From assembly GCF_036320965.1 (NCBI RefSeq), contig NC_092249.1:181614-245613 (forward strand): a DNA stretch of 64,000 nt. The letters run 5' to 3'. The notes beneath the pieces are model-generated. The model did not search any database and had not been told where the DNA came from. It saw only the letters and a program-made list of their open reading frames with translations. Source of the stretch: Panulirus ornatus. Lineage: Eukaryota > Arthropoda > Malacostraca > Decapoda > Palinuridae. A program made the translations under genes and the position numbers. Below are positions 42,216 through 53,446 of this stretch, in pieces; the first letter of the stretch is position 1; every line of letters begins with the position of its first letter.

Positions 42216-42302
42216 CTTTGATACAAAATTCTGCTTCACCACCACCAGATATGTACAAAGGCAGGAGGGAAATATCTTCCGAGTCTCGTATATCATAGAT
42301 GG
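42216..42302 (-). CDS. SLC27A: FATP/SLC27A exon (fourth seen), duplicated copy b
   Basis: Second copy of the 87-bp exon, with intact TTTTGCAG acceptor and GTAAG donor. It differs from copy a by two bases: TCT to TAT (Ser to Tyr, giving AIYDI) and a silent TCT to TCG. In gene order it precedes copy a. If both were spliced, the protein would gain 29 residues in frame; they could also be alternative exons. Whether the duplication is real or an assembly product is unresolved. Confidence 0.7.
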
Positions 42303-42437
42303 CTGCAAAAGTGATAAAACAACACATTTCTTATTCAACAAGAACATTTATAAAATTCATTACACAATCAATTGCAAATCTAAAGAGTTAAATAAATCTT
42401 AACCATACATTTCTTAATAAATAACCAGAAGTTAATA

Positions 42438-43363
42438 TTTTTTTTTCTTTTTTTGACGCTGTCTCCCGCGCTTGCGAGGTAGCGCAAGGAAACAGACGAA
42501 AGAAATGGCCCAACCCAACCCCCATACACATGTATATACATACGTCCACATACGCAAATATACATACCTACACAGCTTTCCATGGTTTACCCCAGACGCT
42601 TCAAATGCCTTGATTCAATCCACTGACAGCACGTCAACCCCGGTATACCACATCGCTCCAATTCACTCTATTCCTTGCCCTCCTTTCACCCTCCTGCATG
42701 TTCAGGCCCCGATCACACAAAATCTTTTTCACTCCATCTTTCCACCTCCAATTTGGTCTCCCTCTTCTCCTCGTTCCCTCCACCTCCGACACATATATCC
42801 TCTTGGTCAATCTTTCCTCACTCATTCTCTCCATGTGACCAAACCATTTCAAAACACCCTCTTCTGCTCTCTCAACCATGCTCTTTTTATTTCCACACAT
42901 CTCTCTTACCCTTACGTTACTTACTCGATCAAACCACCTCACACCACACATTGTCCTCAAACATCTCATTTCCAGCACATCCATCCTCCTGCGCACAACT
43001 CTATCCATAGTCCACGCCTCGCAACCATACAACATTGTTGGAACCACTATTCCTTCAAACATATCCATTTTTGCTTTCCGAGATAATGTTCTCTACTTCC
43101 ACACATTCTTCAAGGCTCCCAGAATTTTCGCCCCCTCCCCCACCCTATGATCCACTTACGCTTCCATGTTTCCATCCGCTGCCAGATCCACTCCCAGATA
43201 TCTAAAACACTTCACTTCCTCCAGTTTTTCTCCATTCAAACTCACCTCCCAATTGACTTGACCCTCAACCCTACTGTACCTAATAACCTTGCTCTTATTC
43301 ACATTTACTCTTAACTTTCTTCTTTCACACACTTTACCAAACTCAGTCACCAGCTTCTGCAGT
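42438..43363 (-). mobile_element. RTE-like LINE 3' fragment, antisense (duplicate)
   Basis: Same insertion as 36621-37548, with the same in-frame stop near 43075 and same 5' truncation; only T-run lengths and a base or two near the left edge differ. Confidence 0.85.
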
Positions 43364-43974
43364 TATATACATTAATATATACATTAATAAAATAATTATC
43401 AAAGGACACTGGAAGTGCAATTCTTGGTAAATATCTATGCCAGAAGAGGGAAGTCATTTTCTTCTCTTACTAAATACAGTTTTATTGATCTCTCCACACA
43501 TTCCTAAAGCCCTTATTATTGTTCCATGTGTTTTTTCTATTCCTCTAAAATAATCACATTCATTTATCAAATCTCCTTACATTATACATGACACTTGGGG
43601 AAATGTTTGCCAAAAAGACCATTGCTCAATTGCACCTGATGCTACCTAAGGTGGGTGAAGACAATGGAGAAAATTTTCTTTCTTTTTTATCAAACTCATC
43701 TACATTTACATAAGAGTTCCCAGAGACAAAACAACAAAGAATTCCTGGTTCTTCCTTTACTAAAGTCAGTCATATGTAACCAATAAATCTGATGAAAACT
43801 CACACGACTTAAGTAGCCCTATCTGTTTATTCACAAGAAAGCAAACTTTTAGGATAGCTCATTTGTGAGGTAGTTACAAGAACAGACATAGATTATGTCA
43901 ACAATTTTCATTTCACTCCCAATCTATCAGGATGGATTAGATACAAACTGCCTCTTAATATTACTCACTATCTA
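43364..43974. other. FATP intron (duplicate), nothing recognised
   Basis: Matches 37549-38159 without visible difference. Confidence 0.55.
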
Positions 43975-45123
43975 TGTCTCTGATGCCCATTCCCTCAAAG
44001 AACTCCCTCAAAGGGGGTGGCCATGGGAAGTCTCTCCATAGCTGGTGAACTCCAGTTCTGCTTTTTAGCCTTTTAATGCCTCATCCTTAACAGGAAGAGG
44101 GCAATTCCAGAGCAGTGTTTCCACAGGCTCTTATCTAATGTCTGTACCAACTACTAATGTTCCAACCTACTACTTCTACCAAATGCTCCAGCCGAATGTT
44201 CCTACATACTATTTTATGTTTCTATCAAATGCTCCTGCCTAATGCCTACTACTTCTATCTATTGCTCCAATCATGTTACCAAAAGGAAAGGCTAACACAC
44301 TGCAATCAAGACAAAAAACCTAGAGTTATGAAGAATGAGTTGTGTGAGTTGGGTGTTGTCAAGTATGTTTATGGACAGAATGCCAGTGGTCTACATGTGG
44401 GTGAAAGAAAAAGAAATGACAGCTACCTGGGTCTGAGGAGCACAACTTGATAATCACTGAAGTGCTCATTAACTATGCAGCCATCATTAACCCTCCTGAT
44501 ACCCTGGTGGGTAATACCAGGAATATACTTCCCTGGTTGGCAGCTGATGTGACAAAGATGAAAAGAAAGGAGAGATTAGTAGTATGTTTAAGGAAAGAAA
44601 CCTGGATGTTCCAGCTCTGAATGAAACGAAGCTCAAGGGAAAAAGGGAAGAATGGTATGGAAAGTTCTTCATAGTAAAGTTAGGGGTCGATCAGAGGACA
44701 AGAACTATGGAAGAAGTAGCACTACTCCTAAAGTAGGAATTGTGGAAGCATGTGACACTGTAAGAAAGTAATTTCTTGATTGATGTGGGTAAAACTGAAA
44801 GTGGGTGGAGAGAGATGGGTGATCCTTTGTGCTTATGCACCTGGTCACAAGATCTTCACAAAAGATCATGAGAGGCAAGTGTTTTGAGAGCAGCTAGGTG
44901 CATCAGCAGTTTTGGTACACGGGACTGGGTATTAGTGATGGGTGATTTAAATGCGAAGGTAAGTAATGTGGCAGTTGAGGGTATAATTGGTGCACATGGA
45001 GTATCCAGTGTTGTGAATGAAAATGGTGAAGAGCTTTTGGGTTTATGTGGTGATAAAAGACTGGTGATTGGAAAAACCTGGTTTAAAAAGAGAGAGATAT
45101 ACATAAGTATATGTATGTGAGTA
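43975..45123 (+). mobile_element. 5' part of old RTE-like LINE (unit 2): 5'UTR and endonuclease
   Basis: Same content as 38160-39308: minisatellite-bearing 5'UTR (43975-44555) and degraded endonuclease with MGDLNAKVSNVAVEGIIG at about 44937-44990. Here the LINE can be followed onward: it breaks at the target duplication ATGTATGTGAGTA (45111-45123), resumes at 47988-48000, breaks again near 48476 and resumes at about 50306, reaching its 3'UTR at 52140. Confidence 0.82.
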
Positions 45124-47987
45124 CTCACTCTTATCCCCTTTGCCTTTGTACAATGGCACTATGCACGCATTCCGCCAATCCTCAGGCACCTCACCATGAG
45201 TCATACATACATTAAATAACCTTACCAACCAGTCAACAATACAGTCACCCCCTTTTTTAATAAATTCCACTGCAATACCATCCAAACCTGCTGCCTTGCC
45301 GGCTTTCATCTTCCACAAAGCTTTCACTACCTCTTCTCTGTTTACCAAATCATTTTCCCTAACCCTCTCACTTTGCACACCACCTCGACCAAAACACCCT
45401 ATATCTGCCACTCTATCATCAAACACATTCAACAAACCTTCAAAATACTCACTCCATCTCCTTCTCACATCTGCGCCCTTCACTGAAGTTCCCATTTGCT
45501 CCCTTGTCTTACGCACTTTATTTACCTCCTTCCAGAACATCTTTTTATTCTCCCTAAAATTTAATGATACTCTCTCACCCCAACTCTCATTTGCCCTTTT
45601 TTTCACCTCTTGCACCTTTCTCATGACCTCCTGTCTCTTTCTTTTATACATCTCCCACTCAATTGCATTTTTTCCCTGCAAAAATCGTCCAAATGCCTCT
45701 CTCTTCTTTCACTAATACTCTTACTTCTTCATCCCACCACTCACTACCCTTTCTAATCAACCCACCTCCCACTCAAATTACAGAGGTATAAGTTTGTTGA
45801 GTATTCCTGGTAAATTATTTTTATTTATATTTATTATACTTTGTCGCTGTCTCCCGCGTTTGCGAGGTAGCGCAAGGAAACAGACGAAAGAAATGGCCCA
45901 ACCCACCCCCATACACATGTATATACATACGTCCACATACGCAAATATACATACCTACACAGCTTTCCATGGTTTACCCCAGATGCTTCACATGCCTTGA
46001 TTCAATCCACTGACAGCACATCAACCCCGGTATACCACATCGCTCCAATTCACTCTATTCCTTGCCCTCCTTTCACCCTCCTGCATGTTCAGGCCCCGAT
46101 CACACAAAATCTTTTTCACTCCATCTTTCCACCTCCAATTTGGTCTCCCTCTTCTCCTTGTTCCCTCCACCTCCGACACATATATCCTCTTGGTCAATCT
46201 TTCCTCACTCATCCTCTCCATCTGCCCAAACCACTTCAAAACACCCTCCTCTGCTCTCTCAACCACGCTCTTTTTATTTCCACACATCTCTCTTACCCTT
46301 ACGTTACTCACTCGATCAAACCACCTCACACCACACATTGTCCTCAAACATCTCATTTCCAGCACATCCATCCTCCTGCGCACAACTCTATCCATAGCCC
46401 ACGCCTCGCAACCATACAACATTGTTGGAACCACTATTCCTTCAAACATACCCATTTTTGCTTTCCGAGATAATGTTCTCGACTTCCACACATTCTTCAA
46501 GGCTCCCAGAATTTTCGCCCCCTCCCCCACCCTATGATCCACTTACGCTTCCATGGTTCCATCCGCTGCCAGATCCACTCCCAGATATCTAAAACACTTC
46601 ACTTCCTCCAGTTTTTCTCCATTCAAACTCACCTCCCAATTGACTTGACCCTCAACCCTACTTAGAAAAGCAAATGGATTTGTATGTAGCATTTATGGAT
46701 CTGGAGAAGGCATATGATAGAGTTGATAGAGATGCTCTGTGGAAGGCATTAAGAATATATGGTGTGGGAGGAAAGTTGTTAGAAGCAGTGAAAAGTTTTT
46801 ATCGAGGATGTAAGGCATGTGTACGTGTAGGAAGAGAGGAAAGTGATTGGTTCTCAGTGAATGTAGGTTTGCGGCAGGGGTGTGTGATGTCTCCATGGTT
46901 GTTTAATTTGTTTATGGATGGGGTTGTTAGGGAGGTAAATGCAAGAGTTTTGGAAAGAGGGGCAAGTATGAAGTCTGTTGGGGATGAGAGAGCTTGGGAA
47001 GTGAGTCAGTTGTTGTTCGCTGATGATACAGCGCTGGTGGCTGATTCATGTGAGAAACTGCAGAAGCTGGTGACTGAGTTTGATAAAGTGTGTGAAAGAA
47101 GAAAGTTAAGAGTAAATGTGAATAAGAGCAAGGTTATTAGGTACAGTAGGGTTGAGGGTCAAGTAAATTGGGAGGTGAGTTTGAATGGAGAAAAACTGGA
47201 GGAAGTGAAGTGTTTTAGATATCTGGGAGTGGATCTGGCAGCGGATGGAACCATGGAAGCGGAAGTGGATCATAGGGTGGGGGAGGGGGCGAAAATTCTG
47301 GGGGCCTTGAAGAATGTGTGGAAGTCGAGAACATTATCTCGGAAAGCAAAAATGGGTAAGTTTGAAGGAATAGTGGTTCCAACAATGTTGTATGGTTGCG
47401 AGGCGTGGGCTATGGATAGAGTTGTGCGCAGGAGGATGGATGTGCTGGAAATGAGATGTTTGAGGACAATGTGTGGTGTGAGGTGGTTTGATCGAGTGAG
47501 TAACGTAAGGGTAAGAGAGATGTGTGGAAATAAAAAGAGTGTGGTTGAGAAAGCAGAAGAGGGTGTTTTGAAGTGGTTTGGGCACATGGAGAGAATGAGT
47601 GAGGAAAGATTGACCAAGAGGATATATGTGTCGGAGGTGGAGGGAACGAGGAGAAGAGGGAGACCAAATTGGAGGTGGAAAGATGGAGTGAAAAAGATTT
47701 TGTGTGATCGGGGCCTGAACATGCAGGAGGGTGAAAGGAGGGCAAGGAATAGAGTGAATTGGAGCGATGTGGTATACCGGGGTTGACGTGCTGTCAGTGG
47801 ATTGAATCAAGGCATGTGAAGCGTCTGGGGTAAACCATGGAAAGCTGTGTAGGTATGTATATTTGCGTGTGTGGACGTATGTATATACATGTGTATGGGG
47901 GGGGGTTGAGCCATTTCTTTCGTCTGTTTCCTTGCGCTACCTCGCAAACGCGGGAGACAGCGACAAAGTATAATAAAAAAAAAAATA
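45124..47987. mobile_element. 5'-inverted LINE insertion with 13-bp target-site duplication and nested LINE
   Basis: Flanked on both sides by ATGTATGTGAGTA. Left part (45124-45767) is RT N-terminal sequence in antisense, ending at the GGATAAGAGTGAG point; the sense strand resumes near 45773 at CTCAAATTACAGAGG, the very next bases of the element, so the 5' part is inverted relative to the 3' part. An antisense LINE 3' fragment (45823-46664) is nested inside and about 165 bp of the host element is missing there. The sense part then runs from motif A to the A-rich tail (46665-47987). This is the layout expected from twin priming followed by a second insertion. Confidence 0.8.
46674..47786 (+). 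CDS. LINE reverse transcriptase C-terminal part, 370 aa, FADD intact
   Basis: Open frame from motif A (MDLYVAFMDLEKAYDRV) to the normal stop after VVYRG, containing [37 protein letters not shown] and the C-terminal [14 protein letters not shown] segment. Catalytic residues are intact but the upstream RT half is inverted and lies at 45124-45767, so no functional enzyme can come from this locus. The first Met is internal. Confidence 0.85.
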   Translation: MDLYVAFMDLEKAYDRVDRDALWKALRIYGVGGKLLEAVKSFYRGCKACVRVGREESDWFSVNVGLRQGCVMSPWLFNLFMDGVVREVNARVLERGASMKSVGDERAWEVSQLLFADDTALVADSCEKLQKLVTEFDKVCERRKLRVNVNKSKVIRYSRVEGQVNWEVSLNGEKLEEVKCFRYLGVDLAADGTMEAEVDHRVGEGAKILGALKNVWKSRTLSRKAKMGKFEGIVVPTMLYGCEAWAMDRVVRRRMDVLEMRCLRTMCGVRWFDRVSNVRVREMCGNKKSVVEKAEEGVLKWFGHMERMSEERLTKRIYVSEVEGTRRRGRPNWRWKDGVKKILCDRGLNMQEGERRARNRVNWSDVVYRG

Positions 47988-48476
47988 ATGTATGTGAGTA
48001 GGAGACATGGTCAAAGGGCATCATTAGATAACATGTTAATTTATAAGTGTGTAAAAGACAGACTTTTGGATGCTAATGAGCTGAGAAGGGCAGCTGGTGG
48101 GATGTCTGATCACTATCTAGTGGAGGCGAAGGTGAAGATTTGTAGAGGTTTTCAAAAAAGAAGACAAAATGTTGGGGAGAAGAAAGTGGTAAGGGTGACT
48201 GAGCTTGGAAAGGAGACTTGAGTGAGGAAGTACCAGGAGAGACTGAGTGTGGAATGGCAAAAGGTGAGAGCAAATGATGTGAGAGGAAAGTTATGGGATG
48301 TATTTAGGGTAGCAGTGATGGCATGTGCAAAAGATGAATGTGGATGAGAAAGGTGGGAGGTGGGCAGATTAGAAAGGGTTCTGAGTGGTGAATGAAAAAG
48401 TAAAGTTGTAGGTGAAAGAGAAAAGAGAGGTGCTTGGATGATACTTACAAGGAAGGAGTGCAAATGACTGGGAGAT
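47988..48476 (+). mobile_element. Middle part of the old RTE-like LINE
   Basis: Continues the endonuclease frame interrupted at 45123: MYVSRRHGQRASLDNMLI, RRAAGGMSDHYLVEAKVKI (48085-48140) and the linker up to GKGCK-DWEI. Frame breaks near 48221 and 48345. Interrupted at about 48476 by an antisense LINE with imperfect target duplication ACTGGGAGAT/ACTGGAAGAT. Confidence 0.82.
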
Positions 48477-50295
48477 TTATTTATTTATTCTATTTTGCTT
48501 TGTCGCTGTCTCCCGCGTTTGCAAGGTAGCGCAAGGAAACAGACGAAAGAAATGGCCCAACCCACCCCCATACACATGTATATACATACGTGTCCGCACA
48601 CGCAAATATACATACCCATACATCTCAATGTACACATATATATACACACACAGACATATACATATATACCCATGCACACAATTCACACTGTCTACCTTTA
48701 TTCATTCCCATCCTCACCTCGCCACACGTGGAATAACATCCCCCTCCCCCCACATGTATGCGTGGTAGCGCTAGGAAAAGACAACAGAGGCCACATTCGT
48801 TCACACTCAGTCTCTAGCTGTCATGCAATAACGCCCGAAACCACAGCTCCTTTTCCAAATCCAGGCCCCACACAACTTTCCATGGTTACCCCAGACGCTT
48901 CACATGCCCTGATTCAATCCATTGACAGCACGTTGGCCCCGGTATCCCACATCGATCCAATTCACTCTATTCCTTGCCCGTCTTTCACCTTCCTGCATGT
49001 TCAGGCCCTGATCACTCAAAATCTTTTTCACTCCATCTTTCCACCTCCAATTTGGTCTCCCACTTCTCGTTCCCTCCACCTCCGACACATATATCCTCTT
49101 TGTCAATCTTTCCTCACTCATTCTCTCCATGTGCCCAAACCATTTCAAAACACCCTCTTCTTCTCTCAACCACGCTCTTTTTATTTCCACACATCTTTCT
49201 TACCCTTACATTACTTACTCGATCAAACCACCTCACACCACATATTGTCCTCAAACATCTCATTTCCAGCACATCCACCCTCCTGCACACAACTCTATCC
49301 ATAGCCCATGCCTCGCAACCATACAACATTGTTGGAACCACTATTCCTTCAAACATACCCATTTTTGCTTTCCGAGATAATGTTCTCGACTTCCACACAT
49401 TCTTCAAGGCTCCAAGGATTTTCGCCCCCTTCCCCACCCTATGATTCACTTCCGCTTCCATGGTTCCATCTGCAGCCAGATCCACTCCCAGATATCTAAA
49501 ACACTTTACTTCCTCCAGTTTTTCTCCATTCAAACTTACCTCCCAAATTACTTGACCCTCAACCCTACTGTACCTAATAACCTTGCTCTTATTCACATTT
49601 ACTCTTAACTTTCTTCTTTCACACACTTTACCAAACTCAGTCACCAGCTTCTGCAGTTTCTCACATGAATCAGCCACCAGCGCTGTATCATCAGCGAACA
49701 ACAACTGACTCACTTCCCAAGCTCTCTCATCCACAACAGACTGTATACTTGCCCCTCTTTCCAAAACTCTTGCATTCACCTCCCTAACAACCCCATCCAT
49801 AAACAAATTAAACAACCATGGAGACATCACACACCCCTACCGCAAACCTACATTCACTGAGAACCAATCACTTTCCTCTCTTCCTACACGTACACATGCC
49901 TTACATCCTCGATAAAAACTTTTCACTGCTTCTAACAACTTGCCTCCCACACCATATATTCTTAGTACCTTCCACAGAGCATCTCTATCAACTCTATCAT
50001 ATGCCTTCTCCAGATCCATAAATGCTACATACAAATCCATTTGTTTTTCGAAGTATTTCTCACATACATTCTTCAAAGCAAACACCTGATCCACACATCC
50101 TCTACCACTTCTGAAACCACACTGCTCTTCCCCAATCTGATGCTCTGTACATACATCACCCTCTCAATCAATACCCTCCCATATAATTTCCCAGGAATAC
50201 TCAACAAACTTATACCTCTGTAATTTGAGCACTCATTCTTATCCCCTTTGCCTTTGTACAATGGCATTATGCACGCATTCCGCCAATCCTCAGGC
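48477..50295 (-). mobile_element. RTE-like LINE with long 3'UTR, antisense, nested
   Basis: Antisense insertion into the old LINE. Tail (AAATAAATAAAT)-like on its own strand at 48477-48495, then GCTTTGTCGCTGTCTCCC, the ACATACA stretch, the extra long-form segment (48700-48870, including GTGGTAGCGCTAGGAAAAGA, a second tail-like motif), common 3'UTR to 48935, and RT from the C-terminal domain back to GTGCCTGAGGATTGGCGG. Coding pieces 49114-49830, 49837-50094 and 50073-50297 are in different frames, so the copy is dead; FADD is intact (about 49690). Confidence 0.85.
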
Positions 50296-50305
50296 ACTGG
50301 AAGAT

Positions 50306-52470
50306 AAAAAAAAAAGAAAAAAAAAAACAGCAGGAAGTCAAGAGGAAGGTGCGAGGGTTGAAAAAGAGGGCAAATGAGAGTTGGGATGAGAGAGTATCAT
50401 TAAACTTTAGGGAGAATACAAAGATGTTTTGGAAGGAGGTAAATAAAGTGTGTAAGACAAGAGAACAAATGGAAACATCAGTGAAGGGGGCAAGGGGGGA
50501 AGTGAGAACAGGTAGTGATGAAGTAAAAAAAGAGATGGAGAGAGTATTTTGAAGGTGTGTTGAATGTGTTTGATGAGACAGTGGCAGATGTAGGGTGTTT
50601 TCATCAGGGTAGTGTGCGAAGTGAGAGGGGTTAGGAAGAATGGTTTGGTTAAGAGAGAAGAGGTAGTGAAAGCCTTGAGGAAGATGAAATCCTCCAAGGC
50701 AGCAGGTTTGGATGGTATTGCAGTTGAACTTACTAAGAAAGTGGGTGACAGTGTTGTCGACTGGTTAGTAAGGATATTCAGTGCATATATGGATCATGGT
50801 AAAGTGCCTGAGGATTGGCAGAATGCATGCACAGTGTCAATGTACAAAGGCAAAAGGGATAAAGGTGAGTCTTCAAACTACAGAGGTATAAGTTTGTTGA
50901 GGGTTCCTAGGAACTTGTATGGGAGGATAATGATTGAGAGGGTGAAGATATGTACAGAGCATCAGATTATGAAGGAGCAGTGGGTCTCAGAAGTGGTAGA
51001 GGATGTGTGGATCAGGTGTTTGCTTTGAAGAATGTGAGAGAAATACTTAGAAAAACATGTGGATTTATATGTGGCATTTATGGATTTGGAGAAGGCATAT
51101 GATAGGGTTGATAATTATGCTTTGTGGAAGGATTTATGAGGACACAGTGTGGGAAGTAGGCTGATAGAATCAGTGAAATGTTTTTATTAAGGATGTAAGG
51201 CATGTGTAAAAGTAGGAAGGGAGGAAAGTGATTGGTTTCCAGTGAACGTCAGTCTGCATGAGGGCTATGTTATGTCCCTGTGGCTGTTTAATTTGTTTAT
51301 AGATGGGGTAATTAGGAAGGTAAATGCAATAGTTTTGGAGAGAGGGGCAAGTATGCAGTCTGTTAGGGATAAAAGGGCCAGGCAAAAGAGTCAGTTGTTT
51401 GCCAATGATACAGCACTGGTGGCTGATTCAAATGACAAACTACAGAAGTTGGTGACAGAGTTTGGAAAAGTGTGTGAAAGAAGAAAGTTGAGAGCAAATG
51501 TGAATAAGAGCAAGGTTATAGGGTTCAGTGGGGTTGAGGAACAAATTAGTTGGGAAGTGAGTTAGGAGAAAAATTGGAGGAAGTAAAGCATATTAAATAT
51601 CTGGGATTGGAATGTGCTGCGGATGGAACCATGGAAGTGGAAGCGAGTCATAGGGTGGAGGAGGGGGCAAAGCTCTGGGAGCAATGAAGAATGTGTGGAA
51701 AGAGAGAACATTATCTCGGAGAGCAAAACTGGGTATGTTTGAAGGAATAGTAGTTCCAATGACATTACATGGTTGTGAGGAATGGGCTATAGACAGGGTT
51801 GTACGGAGGAGGGTGGATGTGTTGGAAATAAAATGTTTGAGGACAATATGTGGTGTAAGGTGGTTTGTTTAAGTAAGAAATGAAAGGGTAAGAGAAATGT
51901 GTGGTAATAAAAAAAGAGTGTGTTTGAGAGAGAAGAGGGTGTGTTGAAATGGTTTGGACATATGAAGAGAATGAGCGAGCAAGTTTGACAAAGAGGATAT
52001 ATGTGTCAGAGGTGGGGCTGCAGACCAAATTGAAGGTGGAAGGACAGAGTGAAAAAGATTTTGAGTGTTTGGGGCCTGAACATGCATGAGGGTGAGAGGT
52101 GTGCAAGAAATAGAGTGAATTGGAAAGATGTGGTATACTAGGGTTGACATGCTGTCAATGGACTGAACCAGGGTTTATGAAACTTTTGAGGTAAACCATG
52201 GAAAGGTCTGTGGGGGCCTGAATGTGGATAGGGAGTTGTGGTTTTGGTGCATCACACATGACAACTAGAGACTGAGTGTGAACGAATGTGGCCTTTTTTT
52301 TGTTTGTTTTCCTCGTGCTACTTCGCTGATGCAGGGGATGACAATGCTGTCTCCTGTGGGGCAGGGAGGCTGCAGGAATGGAAGAAGAAATGCAAGTACG
52401 AATATGTACATGTATATATATATGTGAATGTCTGTGCATGCATATGTATACATACATCAACAGTAACAAA
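50306..52470 (+). mobile_element. 3' part of the old RTE-like LINE: RT, C-terminal domain, long 3'UTR
   Basis: Resumes at the linker (CAGGAAGTCAAGAGGAAGGT), with AAGLDGIAVELTKKVG (50701-50748), SNYRGISLL, motif A region (51060-51110), VSLHEGYVMS (degraded motif B), [11 protein letters not shown] (FADD lost a residue; near 51400) and the C-terminal domain to a stop near 52143. Coding is broken many times. The 3'UTR is the long form, with a tail-like CGTGCTACTTCGCTGATGC near 52313-52331 followed by the extra CTGTCTCCTGTGGGG segment and ACATAC-rich sequence. This is the oldest near-complete LINE in the window. Confidence 0.82.
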
Positions 52471-52826
52471 AACAAGAGAAAGGGGGGGAACCAAGGAGGA
52501 GGTGGAAGGATGGATTGAAACATGCTTTGAAGGCTCAGGGCCATATTATGTAGGAGGGTATGAGATATGTAAGGGATAGCCTGAACTGGAGTGATGTAAT
52601 TTACAGGGGAAAATTTCTAGTCAATAGGCTTAACCAGAGAATATGAAGCAGTTGGGGGAAACCACTTTAACGTCTGTGGGGCCTGACTGTGGATAGGGGC
52701 CTCTGGTTTCTATGCACTGTGCATGACAGCAAGAGAGTGGATGTGAGCAAATAAGGCCATATCTTCATCAGTTTCTGGCACTACCTCAGTATGGCAGGAA
52801 ATGGTGAACATGTATGAAAAATAAAA
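52471..52826 (+). mobile_element. Divergent LINE 3' end
   Basis: Sense, strongly diverged C-terminal codons (GGAACCAAGGAGGAGGTGGA region near 52488; AACTGGAGTGATGTAATTTA near 52584) and 3'UTR ending GCACTACCTCAGTATGGCAG..GGTGAAC..TATGAAAAATAAAAT. Its tail is more SINE-like (AAATGG, ATG before the A run) than that of the young LINEs, suggesting an older or sister subfamily. Confidence 0.65.
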
Positions 52827-52839
52827 TCATATAACTTAC

Positions 52840-52951
52840 CTTCCTGAAGTTCTGCTCCACAAATTACTGCTTTACAATATGCCACTTTGATGCAGTGTCT
52901 CAGTGAATCAAACCGTAAATTGTAATTGATCAGTGCTGGCACAGCTCCAAT
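52840..52951 (-). CDS. SLC27A: FATP/SLC27A exon (third seen)
   Basis: 112-bp exon encoding IGAVPALINYNLRFDSLRHC then IKVAYCKAVICGAELQE, equivalent to the FATP block [29 protein letters not shown]. On the minus strand it follows a CCCCTCATAG acceptor and ends GGAAG/GTAAG. It enters in phase 0 and leaves one base (phase 1), matching the 87-bp exon at 36399-36485 or 42216-42302. Conserved Asn and Arg of INxNLR are present. The LINE 3' end at 52471-52826 lies only 13 bp from its donor site. Confidence 0.9.
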
Positions 52952-53129
52952 CTATGAGGGGAAAAAAAAGAGGATACATCGGAAGGTAATTAAAAAGAAA
53001 CTTGTGCGAGACACTGATGCATAAAAAAACAAGTATGTGTAATTACCTGTTAGTACTGTATGGGGGTGAGGGAAAGTTTTACACTCATGAGGCCCTATCT
53101 ATAGAACATTTTCTACTGTCATTCAACTT
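52952..53129. other. FATP intron, nothing recognised
   Basis: Short intron stretch between exon and the CR1-like remnant. Confidence 0.5.
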
Positions 53130-53425
53130 CTTAAGTTTATCTATGGTGTCTGCAATCACCATGTCATCAGTCATTCTACTCCATTCATCCACCAATCTTA
53201 TGCCAAAAAAGCACTTCTTTATGTCTTTTTTAACAAGTTTCCTGCTGAACTTCATGTTATGTTCCTGTTACTCTATCCCTACTTCACTCAAAGAACTGCT
53301 CACTGTCCACACCAGCCTGTTTTAAAAACTCAAAAGATTGTGATCAGGTTACTCCTCACTCTTCTCTCCTCCAAGGTGGGCAAATTTAAAGCCTTTTACC
53401 TTTTCCTGCAGATTAGCTCTCTTAA
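53130..53425 (-). pseudogene. CR1/L2-like LINE C-terminal remnant, antisense
   Basis: Read on the minus strand: a LEERRVRSNLITIF-like segment (53330-53370), then a basic region and DWWMNGVE-type remnant of the VVDEWNR motif (53155-53185). The same arrangement appears in the remnant at 800-1065. Frame broken; 5' and 3' limits approximate. Confidence 0.55.
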
Positions 53426-53446
53426 TTATGGTCCCATCTTTGTTGC

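Noticed and set aside
53002..53325. 107-aa plus-strand ORF
   Set aside because: Better explained as the antisense of a CR1-like LINE remnant read on the minus strand.
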